Positions 17,160 through 26,971 of a stretch of 40,496 bases of DNA are shown here, piece after piece. Position numbers and translations under genes: made by a program. The DNA comes from an uncultured cyanobacterium (GTDB lineage: Bacteria; Cyanobacteriota; Cyanobacteriia; PCC-6307; Cyanobiaceae), in NCBI GenBank assembly GCA_903856805.1, contig CAIOCZ010000021.1, positions 1-40,496 of the forward strand, written 5' to 3'. Every line of letters begins with the position of its first letter. Within the stretch, counting starts at the first letter, position 1. The notes under the pieces are model-generated. The model was not told where the DNA came from. It made no database searches and saw only the letters and a list, made by a program, of their open reading frames with translations.

Positions 17160-18731
17160 ATGGCTCAGCCCGTGTCCTGCCGCCGTCTGTCGACCTCCCG
17201 CTCACCATTTGCCCTGTCGTGCCTAGCCGGGGGCCTGGTGCTGACGGCCCTGGCGGCCCCCCGGCCCGCCGCCGCCATCGAAACCCTGGAGCTGCGCCTG
17301 TTTGACCTCTCCTTCACCGTGAAGGTGGAGGAACTGGCCAACCCCGAGGCCCTGTTCAGTGGCAAGAGCGATCTGGCCGACCTGGATCGCGCTGTCCATG
17401 GCGCCCTCGGCAAGCGCATCGGCGAACTGTTCCTCACCCCCCTGCCGGTTCAGACCAGTTCGATGGTGCGCCAGTCGATCGGCACCCCGCTGGTGGAGCA
17501 GGCGCTGTTAATGGCTTCTTCCCTCACCAGCGTTGACGGCAAGCCTCCACGCCTCATCACCAGTGATCCCACCTTGGAGCAGGCCCTGCGACAGGCCGCC
17601 GAAAAGAACAACCTCACCCTGCTGAGTTTGATGCGGTCCCTGCCGGGTCGCTCCGCCTCCATCGATCTTGAGCGCGGCATCAGCGGTCTGCGGCGGGTCC
17701 AGAACCAGCAGCGCCATGGCCTGGAGATCGTCAGCAGCCGGCCCGCCGTGGCCAGCTCCGCCCTCCTCTCCCAGCCCGGACCGGTCCCTACCCAGCGCCT
17801 GGAGGCCAGTCTGGCCGTGCCCCATCGCCCCAAACCCCTGATGGTGGTGGTGATTCGTCCGGTTCAAGGTGGCAACGGCCATCTGGTGGTGATTTCCCAC
17901 GGCCTCTGGGATGGGCCGGAGAGCTTTGAGGGTTGGGCCCAGCACCTGGCCAGCCATGGCTACACCGTGGTGCTGCCCGTCCATCCCGGCAGCGATAGCA
18001 ATCAGCAGCGGGCGATGCTCTCCGGGGAGGTGCCGCCCCCGGGGCCGGCGGAACTGCGCCTGCGGCCCCTGGATGTCACTGCGGTCCTCAATGGCATCAC
18101 CGCCGGCGCCGTGCCCTCCCTGGGCCCGGTGGCCACCGATCGGGTGGTGGTGGTGGGCCATTCCTGGGGCGCCACCACGGCCCTGCAGCTGGCCGGTGCT
18201 CGCCCCAGCTCCGGCCGCCTGATGCAGCGTTGCACCAACGTCAATGATCCCGACCGCAACCTCAGCTGGGTGCTGCAGTGCAGTTTCCTGGACAGTGCCG
18301 ATCAAGCAGCCCTGAGCGATCCCCGCGTGATTGCGGTGGCTGCCGTGAGTCCGCCGCTGAACCTGCTCTTTGATTTCGGTTCCGCCGATGGCATGCAGGC
18401 GCGGGCGCTGTTGGTCACGGGCAGTCGGGATTGGGTGGTGACCTCCGGTCCGGAGGCGATCGACCGCTTCGGCCCCGTTTCTCTCCTGGGCCACAAGCTG
18501 GTGGTGGCAAAGGGCGGCGACCATTTCAACCTGCGCGGCCCCACCGCCACCGCCGGTGGTCCCCTGCGGGCCCTGTTGCTCGGCTGGGCCGATGGGGCCT
18601 TCGCCGCCGGGGCTGGCAGCCGCCCCTCCTCCGGAGCGCCGGCCCTGTTGCCCCCCAGCGGCTGGGGAGACGCGTCCATTCCCCTGGTGGACGCCACCAC
18701 CGCCAGCCCCACACCCCGCCCAACCCCCTGA
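17160..18731 (+). CDS. Exported alpha/beta hydrolase with N-terminal DUF1400
   Basis: A 523-residue protein. A signal peptide covers about residues 1-40 (FALSCLAGGLVLTALAAP, cleavage after AAA near 40). A DUF1400-like region follows (about 40-170; ETLELRLFDLSFTVKVEEL, PLPVQTSSMVRQSIGTPLV). The hydrolase domain has the oxyanion segment VVISHGLWDGPESF (about 243-256), nucleophile elbow VGHSWGATT (about 330), a candidate acid in TGSRDWVV (about 422) and the catalytic histidine in GGDHFNL (about 456). The C-terminal tail is Pro/Ala/Ser-rich. Substrate is unknown; cyanobacterial relatives are annotated only as hydrolases. It lies 47 bases after uvrA on the same strand, so read-through is possible. 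Location outside the cytoplasm is inferred from the signal peptide. Confidence 0.85.
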   Translation: MAQPVSCRRLSTSRSPFALSCLAGGLVLTALAAPRPAAAIETLELRLFDLSFTVKVEELANPEALFSGKSDLADLDRAVHGALGKRIGELFLTPLPVQTSSMVRQSIGTPLVEQALLMASSLTSVDGKPPRLITSDPTLEQALRQAAEKNNLTLLSLMRSLPGRSASIDLERGISGLRRVQNQQRHGLEIVSSRPAVASSALLSQPGPVPTQRLEASLAVPHRPKPLMVVVIRPVQGGNGHLVVISHGLWDGPESFEGWAQHLASHGYTVVLPVHPGSDSNQQRAMLSGEVPPPGPAELRLRPLDVTAVLNGITAGAVPSLGPVATDRVVVVGHSWGATTALQLAGARPSSGRLMQRCTNVNDPDRNLSWVLQCSFLDSADQAALSDPRVIAVAAVSPPLNLLFDFGSADGMQARALLVTGSRDWVVTSGPEAIDRFGPVSLLGHKLVVAKGGDHFNLRGPTATAGGPLRALLLGWADGAFAAGAGSRPSSGAPALLPPSGWGDASIPLVDATTASPTPRPTP

Positions 18732-18833
18732 CGGGCCCCCTGGCAGGCCTGCCTTCCAAACCCTTCCGCATCGGGGGTTCGGTTCCCCTCCTGCCCCCGT
18801 CACAAGCAACACCCCCCGACCCCGCTAGGGAAG

Positions 18834-18855
18834 GGGGAACCCTCCCGGGTTCCCC
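18834..18855 (+). promoter_or_regulatory. Perfect hairpin abutting the sucrose-phosphate synthase start codon
   Basis: A perfect 9-base-pair inverted repeat (18834-18842 GGGGAACCC with 18847-18855 GGGTTCCCC, loop TCCC) ends on the base before TTG 18856. The G-rich run at 18833-18837, the only ribosome-site-like sequence nearby, lies in its 5' arm. It has no T-tract, so it is unlikely to be a simple terminator. In RNA it could hide the translation start, or the DNA palindrome could be an operator. Confidence 0.6.
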
Positions 18856-21051
18856 TTGGGTCTATACCTTCTCCACCTCCACCTCCATGGCCTGTTTCGT
18901 GGCCATGACCTGGAGCTCGGCCGTGATCCCGACACCGGCGGCCAGACCATCTATGTCCTGGAGTTGGCCCGTAGCTTGGCCGCCCGTCCGGAGGTGGAGC
19001 GGGTTGAGGTGGTCACCCGGTTGATCCATGATCGCCGTGTTTCCAGCGACTACGCCCAGACCCTGGAGCGGGTGGAACCCGATCTGACCATCCGTCGGTT
19101 TCCCTTCGGTCCGCGCCGCTATCTGCGCAAGGAACTGCTCTGGCCCTACTTGGAGGAATTGGCCGACACCCTGGCCGAATCCCTGCTGGCCCAGTCGCGC
19201 CTTCCCGATTGGATCCATGCCCACTACGCCGATGCGGGCTTCGTCGGCGCCCTCCTGCGCCGTCGTCTCGGCCTTCCCCTGGTGTTCACCGGCCATTCCC
19301 TGGGGCGGGAGAAGCGTCGTCGCCTGTTGGCTTCCGGTCTGGATCTCCGCCAGATCGATCAGCAATCCGCCATGGCGCGGCGCATCGACGCCGAGGAACT
19401 CGCCCTCGCCCACGCCCACCTGGTGGTCACCAGCACGCGTCAGGAACTGGAGCATCAATACGCTCGCTACGGCCGCTTTCGGGTGGCCCAGGCCCGGGTG
19501 ATTCCCCCCGGCGTGGATGCCCATCAGTTCCATCCGCCCAAAGCGGACAGCGATCCGGACAGCGACGAAACCGCCATCGAAGCGCTGCTGCAGCCGTTTC
19601 TGCGCGATGCCACCAAGCCGCCGGTGCTGGCGATCTGTCGCGCCGACCACCGCAAGAACATCCCTGCCCTGGTGGAAGTGTTCGGCCGTTCGGACTATCT
19701 CCGCCAGCACCACAACCTGGTGTTGGTGCTGGGCTGCCGGGAGGACCCCAGCCAGTTGGACCGTCCCCAGCGGGAGGTGTTCCAACAAGTGTTCGAGCTG
19801 GTGGATCGGTTTGATCTCTACGGCCAGGTGGCCTACCCGAAGCAACATCAGCGCAGCCAGATTGCGGCGCTCTACCGCTGGGCCGCCCGGCGTCAGGGCG
19901 TGTTCGTCAATCCAGCCCTCACGGAGCCCTTCGGTCTCACTCTGCTGGAGGCGGCCGCCTGCGGGCTGCCGGTGGTGGCCACCGATGATGGTGGCCCCCA
20001 GGACATCCTGCGCCGCTGTGACAACGGCCTGTTGGTCGATGTCTCCGATCTCGATGCCCTACAGCAGGCGATTGAGGAAAGCCTGCGCGATCCCCCCCGC
20101 TGGGCCCGCTGGAGTGACAACGGTGTTGAGGCCGTGAGTCGTCACTTCAGCTGGGATGCCCATGTCTGCCAGTACCTGGGGGAGGCGGGGACGAGCACCC
20201 GCGAGGCCTTGGCCAGTTCCCCCAGCCTTTGGTTCCGCCATGGGGCCGATGCGGCCCCAGCGGCCGCCGCGGCCCGGCCCAGGTTGCTGGTGCTGGATCT
20301 CGATGCCTGCCTGGCCCATCCCGATCTCGCCAGCCTGGCCGAGTTGCGGCGCCGCCTGCAGTCCGATGGCGAGCTGGCCATCGGGGTCTGCACCGGTCGG
20401 GCCTTCAAGGCCGCCCGTCTGCGCTATGGCGACTTGCGTCTGCCGGACCCGGTGCTGTGGATCACCCGCACCGGTACCGAGATCCATTACGGCGGCCCCC
20501 TCGATCGCGCCCGGCCGGGCGCTGATCCCCAGGAGCCTGATTACCACTCGGATCAGCACTGGCAGGCCCACATCGCGCGTCGCTGGAATCGTGCCGAGGT
20601 TCAGGCGGCGATGGCGTCGTTACAGCCCCGGTTGCGGCCCCAGGGGGAGCTCGATCAAGGCCCCTACAAGGTGAGCTATCGATTGGAGGAACCGGACCAC
20701 GCCATTCTCCCGGTGGTGCGTCAAATTCTCCAGAGCCATGGGCTCCATGCCAGGCCCCATTTGTTTCAGCACTGGTATCTGGATGTGCTTCCCCTGGCCG
20801 CCTCCAAAAACGAGGCTATTCGCTATGTGGCTCTCCGCTGGAATCTGCCGCTGCACAGAATCCTGGTGGAAGCCAGCCAACAGGGGGACAGCGAATTATT
20901 GCGGGGGCTGCCCCTTGGGGTCGTGCCGGACGACCACGATCCGGCTCTGGAGACCCTGCGCGGCCATCGTCGGGTGTTTTTTTCCTCCCGTCCCCAGGCC
21001 TGGGGTCTGATCGAGGGCCTGGATCACCACCGCTTCCTCCGGAACGGCTGA
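18856..21051 (+). CDS. sps: Sucrose-phosphate synthase with C-terminal phosphatase-like domain
   Basis: Transfers glucose from a nucleotide sugar to fructose 6-phosphate, giving sucrose 6-phosphate; sucrose is an osmolyte in cyanobacteria. The 731-residue product has a GT-B glycosyltransferase (about 1-460) with LYLLHLHLHGLFRGHDLELG and DPDTGGQTIYVLELA at the N-terminus, GHSLGREKRRRLLASG, and the E-x7-E motif in EPFGLTLLEAAACGLPVV (about 357). The second domain (about 475-731) resembles the HAD sucrose-phosphate phosphatase: motif I is DLDACL instead of the usual D-x-D-x-T/V, followed by VCTGRAF, YKVSY and GDSELLRG. Both aspartates remain, so activity cannot be excluded. The start must be TTG 18856: a stop lies at 18826 in frame and no ATG gives the conserved beginning. 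A perfect hairpin precedes the start. Confidence 0.95.
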   Translation: MGLYLLHLHLHGLFRGHDLELGRDPDTGGQTIYVLELARSLAARPEVERVEVVTRLIHDRRVSSDYAQTLERVEPDLTIRRFPFGPRRYLRKELLWPYLEELADTLAESLLAQSRLPDWIHAHYADAGFVGALLRRRLGLPLVFTGHSLGREKRRRLLASGLDLRQIDQQSAMARRIDAEELALAHAHLVVTSTRQELEHQYARYGRFRVAQARVIPPGVDAHQFHPPKADSDPDSDETAIEALLQPFLRDATKPPVLAICRADHRKNIPALVEVFGRSDYLRQHHNLVLVLGCREDPSQLDRPQREVFQQVFELVDRFDLYGQVAYPKQHQRSQIAALYRWAARRQGVFVNPALTEPFGLTLLEAAACGLPVVATDDGGPQDILRRCDNGLLVDVSDLDALQQAIEESLRDPPRWARWSDNGVEAVSRHFSWDAHVCQYLGEAGTSTREALASSPSLWFRHGADAAPAAAAARPRLLVLDLDACLAHPDLASLAELRRRLQSDGELAIGVCTGRAFKAARLRYGDLRLPDPVLWITRTGTEIHYGGPLDRARPGADPQEPDYHSDQHWQAHIARRWNRAEVQAAMASLQPRLRPQGELDQGPYKVSYRLEEPDHAILPVVRQILQSHGLHARPHLFQHWYLDVLPLAASKNEAIRYVALRWNLPLHRILVEASQQGDSELLRGLPLGVVPDDHDPALETLRGHRRVFFSSRPQAWGLIEGLDHHRFLRNG

Positions 21052-21069
21052 GCCCAGGCGGCCACGGGA

Positions 21070-22074
21070 TCAGGGACGGGGGTCCTCGCCGCCGGCGGGG
21101 TGATCGTGGTTGGAGGACGGCATCCAGTAGCTGAGATCGTCCTGCCAATAGGCCCGCCCCGGTAGCCGTTCGGTGCTGAGCTTGGTGTGGGCCATGGTGG
21201 ACACCAGCTGGGTGAGTTCGATCGGGCTCAGGTCCGTGAGGATGTCATCCCCAAGGATCTGCATCAACTCCGGCAGTTTGGTGAGTGTGGCCGGCTGGGC
21301 CAGCTTGGCGAACACCTGCCCCAACACCAGCCGTTGCCGCTCCATCCGCCCCAGATCCCCCATGGCGTCGTGGCGAAAGCGCAGGAATCCCTCCAGGTCG
21401 TTCCCCTTGAGCACTTGGCGGCCTGGGTAGAGGTCGATGTAGAGCCCTTGGGCGTTGTCCACGTAATACATCCGCTTGGGGACGTCGATGTCGATGCCGC
21501 CAAGCACATCCGCCACCTTGGCCACGGCGTGGAGGTTCACCTTTACGTAGCGATCGACCGGCGTCCCCACCAGCCGGCTCACCTCCGACTGGGCCGCATC
21601 AAAGCCCCCCATGGCATAGAGGGAATTGGCCTTGATCACCCCGTACGCCTTGGAGTCGATGAAGGTGTCGCGGGGGACCTGGGTGATCCGGGTGATGCCG
21701 TCTCGGATCTTGACGGTGAACATCACATCGGTGTTGTCCCCCACCGAATCTCGGCCCATCACCAGCACTTGGCGTTTGTTCAGCCCCAGGGGGTCCACCA
21801 GGGAGGCGATGTGCTGAGGCGCCTGGATCAGGGCCGCCAACAACGGGCCTATCTGGCGCTGAAGCGGCCCCGCGACGGCCAGGCCCAGGCCCAGGCCGAG
21901 GCCGAAGGCCAGGACGGGGATGCGGGGGCGGCCCGAGGCTGGGTCGGGCTGGGGCGCCTGGCGGCGATTGAGCAGATCCGGCACCGTGGTCGCCGAAGGC
22001 TCGGTTCGGGTCCTGCCGCTTCGCCCTCGCTGACGCCGCGGCGGCGGTGGCGAATGGGAGTGGGCCTGACTCAT
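21070..22074 (-). CDS. LytR-CpsA-Psr (LCP) family protein
   Basis: LCP proteins transfer lipid-linked glycopolymers to peptidoglycan at the outer face of the membrane. The product (334 residues from ATG 22074; TTG 22107 is an alternative) has a basic, proline-rich cytoplasmic tail, one signal-anchor helix (IPVLAFGLGLGLGLAVAG, about 52-69) and an extracytoplasmic LCP domain. Domain marks are VLVMGRDSVGDNTDVMFTV (the usual G-x-D dinucleotide replaced by GRD), ITQVPRDTFID, KANSLYAMGG, VDVLGGIDIDVPK-like ADVLGGIDIDV and GFLRFRHDAMGDLGRMERQ with the conserved arginines. It is convergent with the sucrose-phosphate synthase gene (18-base gap) and lies downstream of purT on the same strand. The glycopolymer it handles is not known. 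Confidence 0.9.
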   Translation of the reverse strand: MSQAHSHSPPPPRRQRGRSGRTRTEPSATTVPDLLNRRQAPQPDPASGRPRIPVLAFGLGLGLGLAVAGPLQRQIGPLLAALIQAPQHIASLVDPLGLNKRQVLVMGRDSVGDNTDVMFTVKIRDGITRITQVPRDTFIDSKAYGVIKANSLYAMGGFDAAQSEVSRLVGTPVDRYVKVNLHAVAKVADVLGGIDIDVPKRMYYVDNAQGLYIDLYPGRQVLKGNDLEGFLRFRHDAMGDLGRMERQRLVLGQVFAKLAQPATLTKLPELMQILGDDILTDLSPIELTQLVSTMAHTKLSTERLPGRAYWQDDLSYWMPSSNHDHPAGGEDPRP

Positions 22075-22136
22075 GGGAATGGTTGCTGGGCGCACCTTAA
22101 GGCCCAACTTGCCAGTCAGCCAGGGGGCTTGCCGGA

Positions 22137-23330
22137 TTACGGGCTGACCCGCACCCGCACGGCAGCGGCGGCCGCATCGGCCCGCTGGCGGGCCTGCGCC
22201 AGATCCGCTCCCCGGGCCAGGGCCACGCCAAGACGCCGCTGGGGCCTGGCCTCGGGCTTGCCGAACAGCAGCACTTGGGTGTCCGGTGTGGCTAGGGCCT
22301 GCTCCAGGCCCTCGAACTGCACTGTGGTGCCGTGCTCCTGGGCCAGGATGACGCGGGATGCGGCCGGCCCCAGCGCCTCAATGGCGGGGATCGGCAGTCC
22401 CAGCACCGCCCGCAGGTGCAGTTCGAATTCACTCAGGTTCTGCCCCACCAAGGTCACCAGGCCGGTGTCATGGGGCCGCGGCGACAGTTCCGAAAACACC
22501 ACCTCCTCCTGGCCCGGTGCGCCGCAGAGGAAAAACTCCACCCCAAACAGCCCCGCGCCCCCGAGGTTGTCCGTCACCGTGCGGGCCATGGCCTGGGCGG
22601 TGGCCAGGGCCTCCGCCCCCAGCACCACCGGTTGCCAACTGCATTGGTAATCGCCCCGTTCCTGCAGGTGGCCGATCGGTGGGCAGAAGAGGGTGGGTCC
22701 CTGCCACTGGCGCACTGTCAGCAGGGTGATCTCCAGGTCAAAGCGCAGGAACTCCTCAACGATCACCCGGGCCCCGGCGCCGCGCGCCCCCGCCATCGCA
22801 GCCTCCCAGGCCGCCGCCAATCCTTCTGGAGCGGTCACCACGCTCTGGCCCTTGCCGGAGGAGCTCATCACCGGTTTCACCACCACGGGCCAGCCCAGGG
22901 GGGCGGCGGCGGCGGCCAGATCCTCCGCCCGGCTGGCGTAGGCATAGCGGGCGGTGCGCAGGCCCAGCTCCCCAGCCGCCAGATTGCGGATCCGATCACG
23001 GTTCATCGTCACTGCCGTTGCCCGGGCGGTGGGGATGATGGTGAGGCCTTCCGCCTCCAGCTCCGCCAGGGCGTCCACCGCGAGGGCTTCGATTTCCGGA
23101 ATCACCACATCCGGTTGGTGGCGCCGGACCACGGCGCGCAGGGCATCGGCGTCGGCCATCGCCACCACCTCGCGCACCTGGGCCACCTGCATCGCCGGGG
23201 CATCGGCATAGCGATCGACGGCGATCACCCGGCAGCCCAGCCGCTGGGCGGCGATGGCCACCTCCTTGCCCAATTCGCCGCTGCCCAGCAGCATCACGGT
23301 GCGGGGAAAGGGGGCCGTCACGGACGCCAT
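22137..23330 (-). CDS. purT: Formate-dependent phosphoribosylglycinamide formyltransferase
   Basis: ATP-grasp enzyme making formyl-GAR from GAR, ATP and formate, an alternative to folate-dependent PurN. The product (397 residues from ATG 23330) aligns along its length with Escherichia coli PurT: VMLLGSGELGKEVAIAAQRLG, AVDRYADAPAMQVA, VIPEIEA, VVVKPVMSSSGKGQSVV (ATP-grasp), IGHLQERGDYQCSWQP, VVFSELSPRPHDTGLVTL and LFGKPEARPQRRLGVALA. A frame extension up to 23387 exists but adds unconserved residues. Divergent from the small membrane-protein gene at 23416. PurU, encoded at 34.5 kb, produces formate and would feed this enzyme. Confidence 0.96.
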   Translation of the reverse strand: MASVTAPFPRTVMLLGSGELGKEVAIAAQRLGCRVIAVDRYADAPAMQVAQVREVVAMADADALRAVVRRHQPDVVIPEIEALAVDALAELEAEGLTIIPTARATAVTMNRDRIRNLAAGELGLRTARYAYASRAEDLAAAAAPLGWPVVVKPVMSSSGKGQSVVTAPEGLAAAWEAAMAGARGAGARVIVEEFLRFDLEITLLTVRQWQGPTLFCPPIGHLQERGDYQCSWQPVVLGAEALATAQAMARTVTDNLGGAGLFGVEFFLCGAPGQEEVVFSELSPRPHDTGLVTLVGQNLSEFELHLRAVLGLPIPAIEALGPAASRVILAQEHGTTVQFEGLEQALATPDTQVLLFGKPEARPQRRLGVALARGADLAQARQRADAAAAAVRVRVSP

Positions 23331-23415
23331 GGCGCGGGGGAGGCGAGGGAGCTGGGGTGATCCTGGCCGGTCAGGGTCGCTGGCCATCTTGGCAACGTTC
23401 GCTTACCGTGCCGCC

Positions 23416-23589
23416 ATGATCGCCAGTTCGGCCCTGCCCCTCGCCCTTATGACCGCCGGTGAGGCGGCTGATGTGCAGCTGCCTTTCGGCCTGGACATGG
23501 CGAGTGCCCAGCAGTGGACGCTCATCTACCTGGGGTTGTCGTCCCTGGGCTTCGTGGTGGTGTGGTTCGTGGGCTACCTGCGCCGCTGA
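23416..23589 (+). CDS. Small single-helix membrane protein, 57 residues
   Basis: The ORF begins at an ATG and encodes a short N-terminal hydrophobic stretch (ALPLALMTA), a polar part (ADVQLPFGLDMASAQQW), then one clear transmembrane helix (TLIYLGLSSLGFVVVWFVGY) and a basic end LRR. It resembles the small one-helix proteins common in cyanobacterial membranes, but I do not recognise it. It is divergent from purT (85 bases) and its stop lies 9 bases from the end of the convergent next gene. The frame is open upstream, but the upstream portion is antisense to purT. Moderate confidence that it is real, based on the composition of the peptide and its place between divergent and convergent genes. 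Confidence 0.6.
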   Translation: MIASSALPLALMTAGEAADVQLPFGLDMASAQQWTLIYLGLSSLGFVVVWFVGYLRR

Positions 23590-23598
23590 GGATCTTGG

Positions 23599-23856
23599 TC
23601 AGACGGAACCCTCTGAGGCCTCCTGGCGCCGGGTCAGTTGCCCTTCCGGCGGTTCCTCGCTGATGAAGCCATAGGCCTCGAACACGGTCGGATCGGGGTG
23701 GGTGATCCGCTGGCCCTCCGGGTGGCGTTCCACCTGGAATCCCTCCTTCGCCATGCGGCGCATCAGGGCTGCCGCCTCTTCAAAGCGGGCGGCCATGGCG
23801 TCAAGACTGGCGCAGTCGGCCGTCAAGCCCGTTTCCCTCCAGGTGAAATAGGCCAT
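23599..23856 (-). CDS. Conserved-looking hypothetical protein, 85 residues
   Basis: Small soluble protein beginning MAYFTWRETGL, with a helical region ASLDAMAARFEEAAALMRRM (about 19-38), a strand-like GFQVERHPEGQRITH (about 42-56) and an acidic, Gln/Arg-rich tail. I do not recognise a named family; the composition and amphipathic helix are protein-like. ATG 23856 is used; TTG 23886 would add ten residues. It follows mraY on the same strand (54 bases after its stop) and is convergent with the small membrane protein gene. No function assigned. Confidence 0.65.
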   Translation of the reverse strand: MAYFTWRETGLTADCASLDAMAARFEEAAALMRRMAKEGFQVERHPEGQRITHPDPTVFEAYGFISEEPPEGQLTRRQEASEGSV

Positions 23857-23910
23857 GGCAAGGGGGGATGTTGTCAGGGTGGGCAAGGGGCTGCCCGGGC
23901 TTGGAGCGGC

Positions 23911-24987
23911 TCAGGGCAGCAGCACCAGTCCCAGCAGCACCAGTATCAGGCTGACGCCCCAGAAGGCGAGCACCACCTGCTGTTCGCTGAGTCCTTCCAG
24001 TTCGAAATGATGGTGGAGGGGGGCCATGCGGAACAGGCGTCGGCCCTGGCCATCCGGCCCTTTGGTGGCCTTGAACACCCACACCTGCAGGATCACCGAG
24101 AGCGATTCAGCCAGAAACACTCCCCCCATGAGCAAGAGGGGCCAGAGGCTGTCGCTGAGCAGGGCCACGGCGGTGAGGGCCGCCCCCATGGCCAGGGAAC
24201 CGGTGTCGCCCATGAACACCCGGGCCGGATTGCGGTTCTGGCTGAGGAAACCCAGCCAGCAGCCGGCCATCGCGGTGCAGAAGGCCGCCAGGGCCGGATC
24301 ACCGCCGTGGCCGCGCAGCATCAGCTGCAGGCCCATGCCGGTGAACACCAGGGCCCCGCAGCCAGCGGCCAGGCCATCGAGGCCATCGGTGAGGTTGGTG
24401 GCGTTGCTCTCGGCCATGAACACAAACAGGCCCAGGGGCCAGATCAGCAGACCGAGGGGCAGCATCCAGCCCATGGGCAGGGCCACGCTGCCGGGAGTTT
24501 GGCCACCGAGCCAGTGGCCGGCGGCGGCCCAGACCAGGAACAGCAGGGCGGCTCCGGCCTGGAGCAGCAACTTGCCGCGGGGGCTGAGGCCCGTGTTGGT
24601 GCGCTTGGTGAGGCTGCGCCAGTCGTCTACGGCGCCGATCGCCATGAAGGCCAGGGTGACGGCTCCCGTCGCCAGCAGGCGGGGATCGCTGGGACTGGCC
24701 AGGCCAGCCACCACCACGGCCACCGGGACCACCAGCAGGCCACCCATGGTGGGGGTGCCGGCTTTGGCCTGGTGGGCCTGGGGACCCTCGACCCGAATCA
24801 CCTGACCCAACTTGAGCTGGCGCAGCCTGGGAACCCCCCAGGCGGCTGTGCCAGCACTGATCAGGGCTGACACCACCAGGGGCAGGGTCAGCATGGAATT
24901 GGCCACTAAGGCATCGCTGAGCCCACAGCCCATCAGAACCAACAGGCTGAGCAGGGCAGCGGGGAGCCTGCCGTCGCGAGGAATCAT
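23911..24987 (-). CDS. mraY: Phospho-N-acetylmuramoyl-pentapeptide-transferase
   Basis: Membrane enzyme making lipid I from UDP-MurNAc-pentapeptide and undecaprenyl phosphate, the first membrane step of peptidoglycan synthesis. The product is about 358 residues with some ten hydrophobic segments. Catalytic marks are KAGTPTMGG, the aspartate pair in [32 protein letters not shown] and the [10 protein letters not shown] histidine motif. Start ATG 24987 (a TTG lies directly before it). No good ribosome site. The DUF3134 gene ends 13 bases upstream on the same strand, so both are probably co-transcribed. Confidence 0.96.
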   Translation of the reverse strand: MIPRDGRLPAALLSLLVLMGCGLSDALVANSMLTLPLVVSALISAGTAAWGVPRLRQLKLGQVIRVEGPQAHQAKAGTPTMGGLLVVPVAVVVAGLASPSDPRLLATGAVTLAFMAIGAVDDWRSLTKRTNTGLSPRGKLLLQAGAALLFLVWAAAGHWLGGQTPGSVALPMGWMLPLGLLIWPLGLFVFMAESNATNLTDGLDGLAAGCGALVFTGMGLQLMLRGHGGDPALAAFCTAMAGCWLGFLSQNRNPARVFMGDTGSLAMGAALTAVALLSDSLWPLLLMGGVFLAESLSVILQVWVFKATKGPDGQGRRLFRMAPLHHHFELEGLSEQQVVLAFWGVSLILVLLGLVLLP

Positions 24988-25000
24988 CAAAGGAGGGGGG

Positions 25001-25282
25001 TCAGTCTTCCCAGTCTTCTTCAGATTGCTCGTCGGCCTGGTTGTAATCCTCTTTCTCTCCCATCAGCGCCGAGAGTTCTTCCTCTTCCACGGTGCTCACG
25101 TCCGTGCTGGCGGTTTCCTCATCCGCCACGAGGCGACCGCTGGCCTCCAGCAGGGTGAGCAGATCGGGCTCGTCCCGCAGGGGCAGCACGGGTGCCGGTT
25201 CATTCCGCCCGTAGCGGGTCAGGGAAGGATTGATCGTGTCCAGAAGACTGGCCCCCGGAGGGGTATTGGCAAGGCTGCTCAT
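25001..25282 (-). CDS. DUF3134 family protein
   Basis: A 93-residue acidic soluble protein. [20 protein letters not shown] and [16 protein letters not shown] (about 18-60) match what I recall of DUF3134, a cyanobacterial family of unknown function. The last 35 residues are strongly acidic ([20 protein letters not shown]). It sits directly upstream of mraY and divergent from the DUF3188-argG pair across 190 bases that must hold promoters for both directions. Confidence 0.8.
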   Translation of the reverse strand: MSSLANTPPGASLLDTINPSLTRYGRNEPAPVLPLRDEPDLLTLLEASGRLVADEETASTDVSTVEEEELSALMGEKEDYNQADEQSEEDWED

Positions 25283-25472
25283 CCGCGGCTGCTGAGGGCT
25301 TGGATTGGGGTGGGTGTTCTTTCGGATCGACGGTGGTCGGATCGGCTGCGGGGGGGGAGGGGCGCAGCGGCGATGGTGAAGCGCCAGCCTTGGAGTTCAC
25401 GCTCCTGCCTGTAGGTCCAGGCGAAGGCGGCGGCTGATCAAGGACAATGGTCCATCTTAGCTGCCCGCCCGA

Positions 25473-25751
25473 ATGGGGTCCTCCAAGCTGCGTCAGATCG
25501 GAGGGTTGTGGGCCCTGGCCCTCCTCGGCAGCGCGTTGCTTGTGGCGGCGGGCCGCCACTGGCCCGATCCCTTGCCGCCCCGCCTGGACCTGGTGTGGAG
25601 CTTGGTGGTCCTGCCCCCCTTGGTGCTGGGGGTGTGGTTACTGGTGGGTTGGCGACTGCCAGACACGGACGACGTGGCAGATGACGGGGGAGAATCCCTC
25701 CGCGGGACAGAATCAGTCCCCAAGGAACCCCCTTTCCCACAGGAGCGGTAG
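25473..25751 (+). CDS. DUF3188-like small membrane protein
   Basis: A 92-residue protein with two transmembrane helices ([16 protein letters not shown] about 10-25; [21 protein letters not shown] about 40-60) separated by a short loop, and a polar C-terminal tail. The two-helix pattern fits DUF3188, which I recall as a cyanobacterial family of unknown role. Its stop overlaps the region of the argG start (ATG two bases later), so it is coupled with argG. The argG ribosome site AGGAG lies inside its last codons. Confidence 0.75.
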   Translation: MGSSKLRQIGGLWALALLGSALLVAAGRHWPDPLPPRLDLVWSLVVLPPLVLGVWLLVGWRLPDTDDVADDGGESLRGTESVPKEPPFPQER

Positions 25752-25753
25752 TG

Positions 25754-26971
<1,218 letters not shown>

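Noticed and set aside
17508-18812. 434-codon minus-strand ORF
   Set aside because: Shadow of the alpha/beta hydrolase gene; its product is low-complexity and has no motif.
22332-23360. 342-codon plus-strand ORF opposite purT
   Set aside because: Antisense to purT, with a repetitive His/Arg/Gly-rich product.
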